In this document: positions 51,485-64,000 of the stretch, in pieces | Position numbering within the stretch: position 1 is the stretch's first letter | Layout: the number at the start of each line of letters is the position of its first letter | Origin: Eopsaltria australis | Taxonomy: Eukaryota; Chordata; Aves; Passeriformes; Petroicidae | Assembly (NCBI GenBank): GCA_034509425.1 | Contig: JAVTVJ010000049.1 | Span: 310,001-374,000 of the forward strand | Length of the DNA: 64,000 bases | Reading direction: 5' to 3' | Program-made: the position numbers and the translations under genes | The notes under the pieces: generated by a model | What the model saw: the letters and a program-made list of their open reading frames with translations, nothing else | The model's database searches: none | Told to the model about the DNA's origin: nothing

Positions 51485-51667
51485 GAATCATAGAATGACC
51501 AAGTGGTTTGGATTGGAAGGGACCTGAAAGATCATCTCGTTTCAACGCCCTGTTGGTGTACAAGGACATCTTCCACTAGACCAGGTAACTCAGAGCCCCA
51601 TCCAACCCAGCCTTGAACACATCTGGGCATGGGGCATCCACAACTTCTCTGGGCAATCCTTTCCTGA
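51485..51667 (-). mobile_element. CR1 LINE 3'-end fragment
   Basis: gaatcatagaatgaccaagtggtttggattggaagggacct ... ccactagaccaggtaactcagagccccatccaacccagccttgaacac ... ggggcatccacaacttctctgggcaa is the complement of a CR1 3' end. It is the least diverged CR1 copy in the window. Confidence 0.92.
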
Positions 51668-54600
51668 AGTTAAAACTTACTGTTTAAATCAAGGTGCTTA
51701 AAAACTGCTTGCAGCCTCACAAGCAGTCCATACATATGTGCACATGTTTATATTACAATATCTACCTAAGCACCTGAGGGCCTACTTGTCTTCTTAGTCA
51801 CTGACTGTTTATGTTGAAAACAGGAATACTTCATGAGAAGAACCAGCATAATCCTTTTCATCTATTGCCTATGAATTATCCATAGGACAGCAACTGCACT
51901 TCCATCAATGGCATTTTCTGAAGCTTTATAGTTCTATAACATTGGCAAGCTTTAGATGCAAAATTAACATGCAGCATCAACAAAGCAGAATGTATTTACC
52001 CAGCTGCAGAGAACCTTTTCCTGATAATAGAGCTGTGAGCTATGAAAGCCATTTCATGACAAAATACAGCTGGGAACTGCATTTTGTCTTGTATCAAAAC
52101 ATTTTTTATGTGTAGATAAATAATGGAAAGCAGATAAGAGAGTGATCACATGCTGATCTTTTTATGCAGTGTTTCAAAGTTAAAATGTTTCTTAAAAACT
52201 CTTTCTGCTAATGATGTGAGAGACCCATTTACATTACGGCAAATCGACAAATGGATTGTGCAGTGCTTTTCTTAGACATGGTTGTTGCCTCTTTTTCTCT
52301 TCTTCTGTTTGGTTTGGGTTTTTTTTAAACACACAGCTATTTAACTCATAATTCACATAAAATATGCCAACTGTATATCCAGATCATCTAGGGAAACGCC
52401 ATGCAAGTCAGCCACTGGTAATACGAAGCACAGTTCACTTCACACTGACAGATGCTGATGGCTTACTGCACAGGAGTACCTAGTATAGATCTAGTGGGAT
52501 TTTCTCCAGGATTACATACTTAGTTTTGTTCCTCATTTTCTCCTTAAAATCACAAAGGGATCATTAGAAATCAGTGGGAATCCACCGAAACCAGTCTATA
52601 TTCTTCTTGTTTGTATCACCTGCTGCTGAAAGAATGCCCTTATAAAAGTCCTGGTTCTTTTCATCTTTTTGATGCAATCCAGTCAGTGTCCAGCTCATTG
52701 AAGAAATGAAAAAAAGGAAAAAATCTCCAGGAATACAGTGTCTATTATACATGCTTAAGCAAACTGGATTCAATGCCATAACAGGCAGTGGCTTTCCTGT
52801 ATGCTAATCCATGCACTCAAGATATTCAGTGGATATTCACACACAATGTGATATTCACTCGAGATGTTCCCTGGTGGCCTAATTCTGCACCACTCGTATT
52901 AGCAGCAGGACTATAATGATCTGTGAAGGGACAATGCTGAGGGTTTTTCTAATTTGTTACTGCTGCATTATCTCAGTGAGAACACTCTTCAGGTATTGAG
53001 CTGCTGTCTTTTATCTGTGCCTTAGTGCTGTGTAATGAATGGCTTTAGCCAGGTGTGGATTTAGCACAGGGAAGTTGTTAAGTGAGCACAGAAAGATGCT
53101 AAGTGAACTTCCACAAAGGAGTCAAACGGTGCCCTTGCACAATTCAGCACCTCCTCTGCATGCTATCGTAGCTGGCTCTAATCTTACCTAATACGGATAA
53201 AAACACTGATGGAATCTGGGCTGGGAGACTTCCCTGCCTGTTGTACAAATCCTGTTGATAACACTGCATAGGTATTTACAGCTGACCTCTGCTAAACGAG
53301 AAGCTGGCTGTCCAGAGAAAGCTACTCTGTGCTGCAGTCAAATGAAATACGTAGGAAAAAAAAATCTAGAAAGGTACTTAAACCTCTAAGTCAATGGAGT
53401 AAAGCACCTGAGTATGATTGCAAGTATGAGAATGGAATGGTTGTGTTTTGTTCGTTTGAACTGGGGCTAAAGGCATTAGTTTGAATAAAGCTGGAGTAAT
53501 CCCGCAATGCCTTGTAATGAGAATCCTCCCTCAAAGTTATGATGCCACTCTACTTACTCTGGAGAGATAATAGCCAAGTAGTGAGAAACAAAGCTAAACA
53601 ACAAAATAGAGTTAAAATTAGATGTTAGCTTCCAATCTTCAAAGTGGGGAAAGAAAAACTGGTCCCAGTTTTATTTTCAAGTGGTACCTTTCTCTCCCCA
53701 TAATAATAGTGCTGGTGTTGTTATAGAGGATTTCACTTGTTCAAAGTGTTGCCATTAATGAGTGATTCTTCCAAACCCCCAAGTGAAGTAGTAGCAGTAA
53801 ATAGTACCTGCCTTTTACATAAGGGAAAATGAAACTTGCTGCAGGGTTCTGTAATAAACATTTACATATAAACTCTCTAGTACAGTACTTAGCCTCAGAA
53901 ACACTCTCTACACATATTGGATGTTTCTTTGTTGTTGTAGTGATTTTTTTCATTTCTGCCTGAACATGCTTACTGCTGGCCAACAGAAAAAACTTTGATG
54001 TGACACCCATTTTTCCAAGTGGATGAACAATACAAGCTCATGATCACTGTGATTATTGAAACTAATCTTTCAATGTGAATGTTCAGTCAGCCTGGCTTGC
54101 ACATATGGAAGTGACCAAACCACTTCTATGCTACAGGTTCCTGGGTGTGCAGTGGATGTATAGGCTTTGATCATAGCTTCTGTTCATGAAAATTTTAGTG
54201 TTATCTTCTGGAGAAGTTTCTGTTTGCATTGTTTCCCCTCTGTTTCTCTCTCTCATACACGCATAAACATATAACCAGGTGTATAGTTGTTTATTATTTT
54301 TTGTAAGATTCCCATGTCTATAGGTTACCAAATGCCCATTATATTAGACATGTAAGATACAGGATACAATGCATACACCAACCTCTGTAATAGACACTGC
54401 TGTGCTGCTGTATCATGCTGTATATGCTGGTTTTGCACAGGTGCTGTGAGTGGGCATTTGCAGTATTACGTATTGAGCTATTGCTCTCATTTTAATACAT
54501 ACTTCAGTGGGTGGTGATTTAGTCCCATGGCTATGAATTCTTGTGAAATGGACATGGTTGTTTTATTACTTCTTCTTATCCTAAGGTAAACAGCTATTAC

Positions 54601-57600
54601 ATTTGGTACCGTTTTGTTGAAACAGAAGACTCTACACTAACAGACCCATAGCTGTTAATTTGCAGATGTGAGAATTCAGCAGTGCAAAGCTTGATTTATT
54701 TGCTTGCACAGTGCTATGTTCTATAATTAACTTTGGCTTCCTTTCACATGGGACAAAAAACATAACATGTTCCATGGGGAGTAATCCAAGTGTGTCAGAT
54801 TTAATACTTAAGTCCCTTTTAATTTAATTTTTCTTTTACACCCTTTATTACCTAGCATCTCTCGCTTACTTAGAATGATGTGCCAAGGTAGAATATATTT
54901 TTGAAGGGTAGAGATGTGTATTTAGAAACCAAGTTTCAGATATCCAGATTCTTTCTCCTTTCTTTTAATGTAGCGAGAAAAGACACAATGATGTGATAAA
55001 GGTTCCTGTCATGTCCATGGTTTCTAAAGTTACGTGGAGGTGATGATGAAATGTACAGCCTATTAAGGAGGATTGGTAGAATATGCATGCAGTTCAAAGG
55101 TTTCAGGTTTTGGCAGATGTAAGTGCTGTCTTAGGCTGAGGATAATCGAGTCTAAGTTATGTGGACCCTGCTGTCCTTAATTTTTTAGCAAATGCCAAGG
55201 TAAACATTCTGTCAGAATCTGGGATGAAGTCTTTGAACAAAGTAAAATACTTTTCTAGGTTAGAGATGGTAATCAGATTAAGAAAGGAACTAAATTGTAA
55301 AATCTTGGTCCTGTACGTGAAAGCAACCACTTAGGTTTACACAATTGCTATAAAAACATACCCAGGGTCTAAGCAAACATTCCTTTCTTCATTAACTGTG
55401 GCAACAGAGTGTCTCCCAAGTTACCCCCAGAAAGCAGAGATTCCAATTACTAGAGAAAGTCTGTAAGTACGGAACAGTTTTTATGTAATTTTTCTGTGAG
55501 ATTTAGAAAAGGCTTTCTTAAAAAATTTTTTTTCGAGCTGGTTAGCACTTAAAATAAAATGGAGGGGTTATTTAATCAATTTCTCAAATAATCGGTAATT
55601 AAAGGTATAGTCTGACAAGTACATCCTCTCTGCTGACTATCACATTACTGGTAATTGGCTGTGGTTCACAGAGAAACCAAGTTTATGCAAGTCATAATTG
55701 CTTCAGTGTTTTTGTTCTGTACTGAAATGATGGACCAGAACTGCTTTCTTTCCAGAAGAAAAGGTGCAGCTGATGCACCAGAACTTTATGTGTATTAAAT
55801 AACAACACTGTTTTTACTAATCAGCAAAGTCCAAAAACATGTTATCTTACTGTCTTTTGGCAAGTTTAGGTATCTGCCACTACACCACAGGACGTCAGAG
55901 CGTATTACTGAGATCATGTGAACCCAAGAGCAGATCACTTATCCTTACAGATGTTTCCGCTATTGCCTTCTTCTTCCATGCAGGGTTTTTGGTCTTCCAG
56001 CCAGCAATGTCCTTTCTTTTTTTCTTATTAAGCTTTGCTTTTCTCCCAGGAACTGAACTTCAGAGAGATTAAAGAGGTCATGCTTTTGTAGAATCAATCA
56101 GACACATTTGATTAGATGCTGCTGCCTTTCCAAATTCATGGCAAGTTTTTAACTTGTATTTTGTTTTAAAAATCAAGTCTCTCAACACACTTTACAACTC
56201 TTCTATTAATGAAACACACACACAATTATGCTTCTCAAATCTTGAAGGTGAATTTTTGGTAATTGACTTTCTGTCCATCTGTCACACAAGATTGCTGTGC
56301 AGTATATACATAACTTGTATTTCTTTGCAGAATGGCCTTCTTTAGAAATACTTGCTGGGTTGGAAGAAAGGAATACATCATTCTTTAAAAACATCCTCAG
56401 AGGCAAAACAACTGTCTTTCTGGATTTAGAGTGTGAGAAATGGAACCACTTATTCTATCTCTTTAACAATAAAAGTTTTGTTTAATTCCATTCTATTTAT
56501 ACTGGCAAAACTGAACATTGGATCTTGGTCTGATTTTCCATTTTGGTCTTTACAGTGGACTCATGTGGTTTACAAGGGACTACAGACATAAGTTATGATC
56601 CAGGTACTCCTGTGAATTTTAATATATCACTAGTTCCACACTTTTCACTACTGTCCATGTCATTTAGTGCAGTTGAGGCAATAAAATTTTGTGATTATCC
56701 ATTTATATATCAAAGGTCCATGTACTTCAACATCCGCTGTCAGCACCAAAAGAGCATGGCCAGCCTATAGTGGTATTTCCATGGACAGTTTTCTCACCCT
56801 GTAGCTGTGTGTTGCTGAGAAGGTTTCTGTGTTATGAATAACAGCTTTCTATTTATACTTAATAGCCCTCAGTGAATTCTTGTGCTAATGATTTGTGTGT
56901 GGAGTGACTCTTGGCCTGCACCTCCACGCTGATCTTTTGGGTGTTGCTGTATAAACTGAGTCCACGTGTATTAGGAAAGCAGTGAGTCATGGTGGAAGTT
57001 TAGAAGAACAGAAACACTTCTTGCTGACTACCCACAGAAAAGTAGGGGAAGTTGAGCCCTTAAAATTATTATTAAATACACTGTGATTTAAATGCATTTC
57101 CCATTAATTCTCTGATACCTCTGGAAGTTCATTTTACTATTTCAATGCTAAAAATGCAGTTGAATTTCAGCAGCTCTCTAGCTAAGTAGTTGCAAACAGA
57201 AGAAAAAGATTCCACACAGGACTGAAAACTCAAGACACAAAAATACCTTTCTTTTTCAAATACTTTTGAAATTTTTCCTAGAAAGGGTTTTTATTTCAAT
57301 GTGCCCACAAACAGAATTGAAATGGAAGACACATCTGAGCATGAGTAACAGAAATGAGTTTTTTCCAGACATAAATTCCTCTACTTAATCCAGATATAGG
57401 CAATTCTGTATTTATCTTCCTCTGTTGTGATTTGTCCTTATGCATTTTGCTGTAATCCAAGAATTATACCATCTAAACCTTCTCACACGGTATGCAGGGA
57501 GACAAAGCTCTAATGGCAATGAGATCCTTACTGGGCATTTCTGATCCCTGCTCAGATGCAAATCACAAAATCACACTTGTGACAAATGCAGATATTTTGT

Positions 57601-59109
57601 TTTCATCCACTGGAAACTCTTTGTGGAGTTTGTTTTGGTTTTTGCTTTTTTGTGGGTTTTTTGTTTGTTGGGTTTTTTTGGTCTTTGTAAACATGCAAAC
57701 ATTTTGTCTACTCTGAACACCAAAGAGTTAAAGATGCATGACTTAGCTTTGCTCTGTCATTCATTCTGGTGAAATAACCTTTGGAACTTCCCGTGAAGGA
57801 GAAGCTTGTCATCTGACTCTAAGTGCTCTTCTAAGACCTACATGCTGTCACTTACAAACACAGTCACCCAGACCACTATTCATCAGTTTGCAATTAAGCA
57901 ATAGCAATTGGTAAGGTGTTGCTATCCCAGCCGGAGAGAAGCTGGGGAAGCTGCTTCAGGAAAGCCCACCTGCTGCACTGTAATTCTCCCAGGGCTTGCT
58001 GCTCTACCTCAGAGGCACTGCAGTGAGGAAAATGCTGTGTTACCCTCAAACTGTCTTGCCTCCTCCTGTCCACCTGTGCTGGGGATTTGCAGCAAACCCT
58101 TTTCCTCCATGTGCAGCAAACAATTGCATAAATGGCTGATAAGGCAGGAATCCCTTTGTGGCCTAATCTGTTAATTAGAATAATTAATTGTAGGTCTACT
58201 GATTAATTAATTGGGAGTGATCTAGCCCAGCAGAATTCAATCTCCAGCTAAAATTTTATGGCAGAAATTCTGATGGATGAAATCAAAATTGTCTCTCTTA
58301 CAATTCACAAAGCATCAGTTCTCTCAGCTAATAAAATACATGTAAGCTGAGAATATAACTACAAATATAGAGTGGTGTCTGTATTATCATCTTAAAAATC
58401 ATGTATTAGAAAGTTTTTCATGTTAGCTCTTTCACCAACAATTGTCCTGGGTCATTTATATTAATGCCGTCACCACTTCTTTATTAGCTGATGTGTTTTA
58501 CTGTAGTTCCGTAATTTCTAGAGTTCCATCTTTCTTATAAGGTATACACAAAATACAGCTCCAATTGACACTGGTATCAGGCTGACTATTATGATGCTAC
58601 ATTTGCACAGGAGATATCTCCGTTTGTTTTTATTTTCATCCTACTCTCAGATTTTAGTTTCATTTTACTCCTGAAATGCTTACAAGTCTCTAGGATTTTT
58701 CAAGAACATGAAGCCTGAAAGCTCAGTGCTAACAGTCCTAGACATTGCCCTTGTGTTTACACAAAGCTTTTAAGCCTTGTCTTGTATTAGCCAGTGCTTT
58801 TGTTAAACTGCTTGGCCTTGTCCATACTGAGGCCCTCTTGAATACATTCAGTAGTCAAACTTTGGTGGTTTTTAAGTGTTAACAGTTGAGGACTAATATT
58901 AAATATAATCTCTCCTCTATGAGAAGGGACAATGGTTAATGGATCTAAACAAAGGTGACAAAAGCTAGCTGAAAAACTTAAAATCATTCACATAAGCTCT
59001 CTTGTGGGCTTTAAAAAATACTTGGAAGAGTGCTTATTAATTGATACAACTTTAAAATATCAGAGGACAGTCATCACTGTGGTCTGTTTTCTATTTCAAC
59101 CTGATCTTA
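51668..59109. other. Intergenic sequence
   Basis: Unique AT-rich sequence with no supported gene. Open frames do not exceed 89 codons and lack family features. A T/G-rich tract lies at 57637-57682. Confidence 0.6.
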
Positions 59110-59210
59110 CCTCAACCTGGCTTAACTTGGATGCTGGATCCTTTTTTGAGCAGCTGTTTGGACTATATGGCTTCTGGAGGTCCCTTCTAATCTTAATTAT
59201 TGCATTATAC
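59110..59210 (+). mobile_element. CR1 LINE 3'-end fragment
   Basis: gagcagctgtttggactatatggcttctggaggtcccttctaatcttaatta is the sense CR1 3' end, truncated before a clear ATTCTGTGAT tail. Confidence 0.82.
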
Positions 59211-62200
59211 TACCCATTTTGATTTTGCGTTAATATGATGACATTAATTGCATTAAGCCTATTTGTGATGCAGAGTAGTCTGAGCTCAAAGTTGAAGACA
59301 GAAGCAGGTATTATTGCTATAACGAAAGATGACTCCTTTTTCTCCACTCACTCTTTTGTTCTGCTAAAAAATAGGGACATTTCTATTATCTGTTCACTTT
59401 GAAGGTGATCCCATGAATGTGAGCAGAAAATCTGTGGAAGAAATGAACACTGACATGAACAATGATGACAGGGCAATGTGGCCTGACAGCTTTTTACAGT
59501 TGTAGTTCTTACTTTGTGGATAAGCATGTGCAAACCAACTCTGTTTTCTGCTTGTGTGGCCATTATTTGAAAGTATTTGATTTTTTTTTCAGAAAAAATC
59601 CGATTGTAGATGGTTAGGAAAAGATTTATATTGAATAGTCACTGTTTATAACATGTGAGTGATCAGTCAAATAAGAGGGGGCAGATTTTGCTCTCCAGAA
59701 GAATGCATCTCTTTTCTCTGTGCTGAGATTACTGGTTACTTTTTGATCTATTTAACCAGCTCTTTAGACATTCTTAAAAGTGTTTTCTAAAAAATATTAT
59801 CAACACTTCTTTGTGCATTTTGGTTCAGCCCCATGAGCTTAACATCTGCCGCTCTTTGTAGTAAAAGTCATTAATACCATTGTCCTCCAGAAAGATACAC
59901 AGTTTATGTCATGACTGCAATGAGTGTCTGTACTTTAATCTTCTTGTTGGGTTTATGGTTCACATAGAATAAGTAATGGACAAATATAAGCATGTCAGAC
60001 AAGAACAGTTTATGAGAAACACAAAACCTTTAAGAACATTGCACTCACTTGAGAGAATATCATAAAAGAAAATAATCTAGTATATAGAATACTGTTAATA
60101 GAATTGCAAACAGAAATGTTTAAAGCACATTTCAGTGCCAGTTTCCAAGATCTGTTTATATCAACATTACCCATGCCTTTTCATGTCTGGTATTTCACTT
60201 GAATCTTCTTTAGAGATTTTGCTACTTGCTTCAGATTACACTAAGAAGGCAGTGAAGGTCAAAGTTTAAAGACTTTCTCAGCTGATTTTCTCTCCTCCTA
60301 ACATTTTGCATGTAATATGATTGGCAAGTTTGATGTTGCCTTTGTACTTGAACTGAGAGACCTCATGCTTTTTCCCAAGGCCCTTATTTTCAGAGCCCTG
60401 CTAGTTTTATTTCTTTTTTTTTCCCAGGAGACTATTTATGATTCTCCTTTTAGTGGAGAAAATATAAGAGTAAAGAGGTAACTTTCTGAATATAGAAGTA
60501 ATATAGAATCACTCTTCCAAAGGTTAAGAGTGAGTCAAATTCGCAAACTGTGAGTGAGTCTATGTGCCTGTGTAGGTTTTGGAGGGGAAGAGGAGAATTT
60601 CAGGGAGGGGACCAAGGCTTGAGGTAGTAACAGGACTTTTTTTCTCATGACAAAATAAGAAAAGATACATGCTCAGTAATGAAAACATGAAAATACTCTT
60701 TGCCCCCACGCTGTATATACGAAAGAAACCTATTGAAAGCACAGATCTGCACCTCAATGGTCAAATAACATGTTATGATATTTACTTTTTGAATTCTCAG
60801 CTGCTGATGGACATGCCTGTTAATATTTTTGTGAGCATATCTAAGAGTCATGTGTCTAAGAGTCTAAGAGTCAAGAGCCATACAATCCAAGGAAGCATCA
60901 TTTTGTATGCACAAAATATTAAATCTACTTAGTTACTTGCATTAATAAATAGACTGTGTGCTTGATTCTTAAAAGTTGGATGATAAATTAAATAGCATTA
61001 TCTGATTTGGAGTAGCTCCTGATCTGTGACAGGTGGCATTAGTGTACAGGTGCCTGGGCTTTTTTTATGTTGTGTTTTTGTCCTGAAAGGTTGCTACAGA
61101 TGTTTTGGGGAAAAAAATAGAGAATAGAGGAGAAGAAAATAGATTTATTTTCAATAAAAAATTCTGAGCACAGGTGTGTAATGACTGGTTTAATGGCAAA
61201 AGTATCTGCTTCAGAACATCTGTATCAACCTAAGTGAAAACGGACCAGCTGGAAAAAAATTAAATCAGCATGAATCATACATCCAAAAGGTCACTGATCT
61301 AAAAATATACATCCCAAGAAAAAGATAAAAATGTGTACATGCAATCTAAAATTGTCAAGTAAAAATGAAAATCCTTCTAAACATTCTAAACTTAGGACAT
61401 TAATTAATTTGAAAGTAATCTGGAAGAGGCAAAAAGCCACCCTGTGATGTCACTTTCATTATATGGAACACAGCTAAGGAGATAAAAGAAGATCATGCAG
61501 AGCCCAGGAGAAGATTAAGCCTCTTTATCTCTCTGTGGGAGGGGGGAAAGCATAAATACAGGTAGTATTTGGTGTTCAGAGAAGACGCAGGATCTCTGAA
61601 TGACTGCGTTTTAATGTGCACTTCTATCACTGGAGTGCACTGAAGCATAACAGGAGATGCACACAGGTGCCGAGGGTCATTAAGTCACCCCAGTCAGTCA
61701 GAATTAGAAAGCTAGCAAGTATGACCAAATCCCTCTTCTTAATAAAGTTCCAAATATAAATTTTGGAAGGAGGAGGAACAAAACAAAGTTCTGTTGGATG
61801 CTGTACCTTCTTGCCACAGCTTAACAACAAGGAAAATATAAAGCATAAGTCTGTAGTAGGAAAGAAAGTTCTGTGCAGGTACTTTTGAAGTCAGAGCCTT
61901 GTTAGCAAAGCCTAGAGATGTTCCAAAATCAGATTGTACAGCATTTTGTGAAAAGTGGCTTGTGTGTATATGCATATCAGAAATTTCAAAAGGACTCTAA
62001 TTTACCTTTCTTTCTCCTGTGATAAAATCTCATTACAACATCAAGTACTGGCAGAAGCAAAGACTGACATGCCACTCGCTGGCCAAACAAAGATTGGACG
62101 CAGGGCTCACAGGAAATGACACATGCATTGTCGCATAGGACTTTTCCTGGAAAATATGGCTCTTGTTAATTTTATCGGTAAACAACCCCTTATTTTCTTA

Positions 62201-63459
62201 GCCATCCAATTACAGAAAAAGGGGCAGATGGACTTACACTAAGCTGTTGTCAATAATATGCCATTAAATTCAAGGGAATATGATTTGCACTAATACCTTT
62301 AGCAGGCCCAGAATATTTACAGAAAGTTTTGATAATTTTTCTCCTGTCTGCCAGTGGCTTGGGTCTGTTTTATAATCTCATGTACATGCATCTCCCTCTC
62401 TCTACTTCTCCTGTCTTTGCATCTCATGATACCTACCACCTTGTGGGGGCACTTTCTCTGTAATATCACTTCTTAATTACAAAGGTCCTTAATGGGTTTA
62501 ATGAGTTTCTCTTATTTCTTGGAGTGTCCATTTATGCTTGATGTCAGGGGTATCCTTCTTCTTCTGGTAAGTTTATTTACTTCATTATTTTGCTTGTATT
62601 TATTTTTAGGTTTTTCCCAAAGATAGGTAGGAGGGCACATAGAAGGAGGGACTATTGCCATAAAAACTCTTTGGGGTGACAGAGATTAAGGGACTTTGCA
62701 CTTTATAAAGGTGGATAAATTCCAGGTTTTTTAAAATTTCCCATGGCAGTCCTTTTCACTGCCTCATCTCCTTGACTGTGGGCTATCAACACAGTTGTAA
62801 ATCCGAGATTAGACCGGGTGGTGAATCACTGCACTAGCAAGCAGGAAGCAAAATAGAAGCAGAAGGTCAAGCAGAGGACAGCTGCTTTACAAAGAGGGAG
62901 GATGGTGATGGAGTACCCCAGAAAACTGAATGTAGGAGCTAGAGAAGGGAAATTGAAAATAACAGTATTTCTAGATTGTCAAAGGCTCAATTTAGCAGCT
63001 CCTTCAGTGAGGTTGTGGTAGACATTTACGTATTTGGTGAAGACTGAGAAGATACATTCAGATTAATAAGTGTTGAGTAATAATTATATGTAATGGATGT
63101 TAGCCCTGTCAATTAATCCATAAGAAAGAAACAGTGTTTTAAGAAACAAAGCAAATTATCCTAATTATGTACAAGCATATGTGTTATTGTTTGCTTGTTG
63201 ATACAGCTATCATTGGCAGAATTCCTCCCTCAAGTGACTTTCTGAACGACATTCCCAAAGTGGCACATTTTGTTATGGGCATTATTGTGTAAAACAAATG
63301 AAAATGTTGATTTCCTAATTATTGAAAGTATTTACTGCATAGTTTCTAAAGCATGGAAGACCAGTGTGATGTGATTGTTTTTCTATTATTTCTAGTTTTC
63401 TCAAAAATAAACACTTGAATTATTCTGTGTTATGTCTTCATAGCACAAAATGTCTTTCT
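59211..63459. other. Intergenic sequence
   Basis: No exon or RNA gene was recognised. It contains the CTAAGAGT tandem repeat at 60838, and ends at the LTR that starts at 63460. Confidence 0.6.
60838..60874. repeat. Short tandem CTAAGAGT repeat
   Basis: ctaagagtcatgtgtctaagagtctaagagtcaagag contains three exact and one near copy of ctaagagt. Confidence 0.65.
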
Positions 63460-64000
63460 GTAGTGGTTTCAGTTCGCCTATTCAGGTTTGTGGCTAAATG
63501 CCAGCACACTTACCTAAATTTACTTGATTGCTTGTTGTGAGATAAGGATTAGGACTAGGCAAAGCAGGCTCAAACTTTATAAAGTACAAAGAAGTTTTAT
63601 TAATGTATCTAAGACAAAGGGAAAAAGAAAAAAAAAAAAAAACCCAAGAAAAACCAGAACAAACTCCCCAGACCACCCCTCCTTCCCCACCTCTCCATTT
63701 CATTCTCCCTGACAACATACAAAAGACAACACTTTGACTTCTAGTCAGTTTACCACCTCAGAAACAGCTCTTGTTCTAGTTCATTTAGGGAGAGAAGTTT
63801 CTTTTGCTTACACCATGGATCTTCTGTAAGAAAAAATACAGTTTTTATGGGTCTTCTGCCTCACCATTAACCGCCGCCCGGAGCAAAGTCCAACTTAATG
63901 GTGGATCTCTCCCACACCAGTAGCCTTCCCACAGCCACTTGGGTGGGTTATGAACAGTCCACAGGGTACCTGTTTTAAGGATGCACAGTTCAATTGCAGC
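63460..64000 (+). mobile_element. Avian ERV LTR, cut by the window edge
   Basis: It starts TGTAGTGGTTTCAG at 63460 and continues with AAGCAGGCTCAAACTTTATAA, an A-rich tract and a C/T-rich tract, an order I recall from passerine LTRs that begin TGTAGTGG. The right end, and so any target duplication or internal retroviral genes, is outside the window. Confidence 0.65.

Noticed and set aside
1..64000. NPY2R or GUCY1A1 exons, tRNA or rRNA genes, CRISPR arrays, bacterial operons
   Set aside because: Looked for on both strands by characteristic motifs and not found. The sequence is vertebrate nuclear DNA.

Overview
This window looks like songbird (passerine-type) nuclear DNA carrying one protein-coding gene, MAP9, on the minus strand, in otherwise gene-free sequence. 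The evidence for a bird is: CR1 LINE copies on both strands, several ending in the CR1 3' tail (ATTCTGTGAT or its complement); LTR fragments that resemble avian endogenous retroviruses; no Alu-like SINEs or L1; and long AT-rich introns with A-rich, CCAAA-type low-complexity tracts. No sign of bacterial, viral-episomal or plasmid organisation was seen.

Layout. 1-29.2 kb: non-coding sequence downstream of MAP9. It contains a complete solo LTR (1562-2489) with a 5-bp target duplication, apparently inserted into an older LTR, and CR1 copies near 9.1-10.25 kb (minus), 12.5-13.2 kb (plus), 17.7 kb (minus) and 26.4-27.25 kb (plus). 29.2-44.7 kb: MAP9. I reconstructed 11 coding exons from the CpG-dense promoter near 44.5 kb to the stop codon at 29402. 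All splice phases agree and give a 538-residue frame, or 550 with a candidate 36-nt microexon at 41714-41749. 44.7-63.46 kb: non-coding sequence upstream of MAP9, with two CR1 3' ends (51.5 and 59.2 kb). 63460-64000: the start of another avian LTR, cut by the window edge.

The MAP9 product is a microtubule-associated protein of spindle and ciliary/axonal microtubules. It has an acidic, low-complexity N-terminal half and a highly charged, coiled-coil C-terminal half encoded by exons 6-11. In mammals MAP9 lies between NPY2R and GUCY1A1. No exon of either is recognisable here, so they probably lie outside the window.

I found no convincing new multi-gene system. The best second-look items are the strong CTCF-like motif inside the solo LTR, the phase-compatible MAP9 microexon, the unusual MAP9 N-terminus, the W-x-x-K-K repeat that tracks exon borders, and a 13-bp perfect inverted repeat in a MAP9 intron. 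Exon borders were read by eye from splice consensus, frame and recalled similarity to MAP9. No alignment or transcript data were available.
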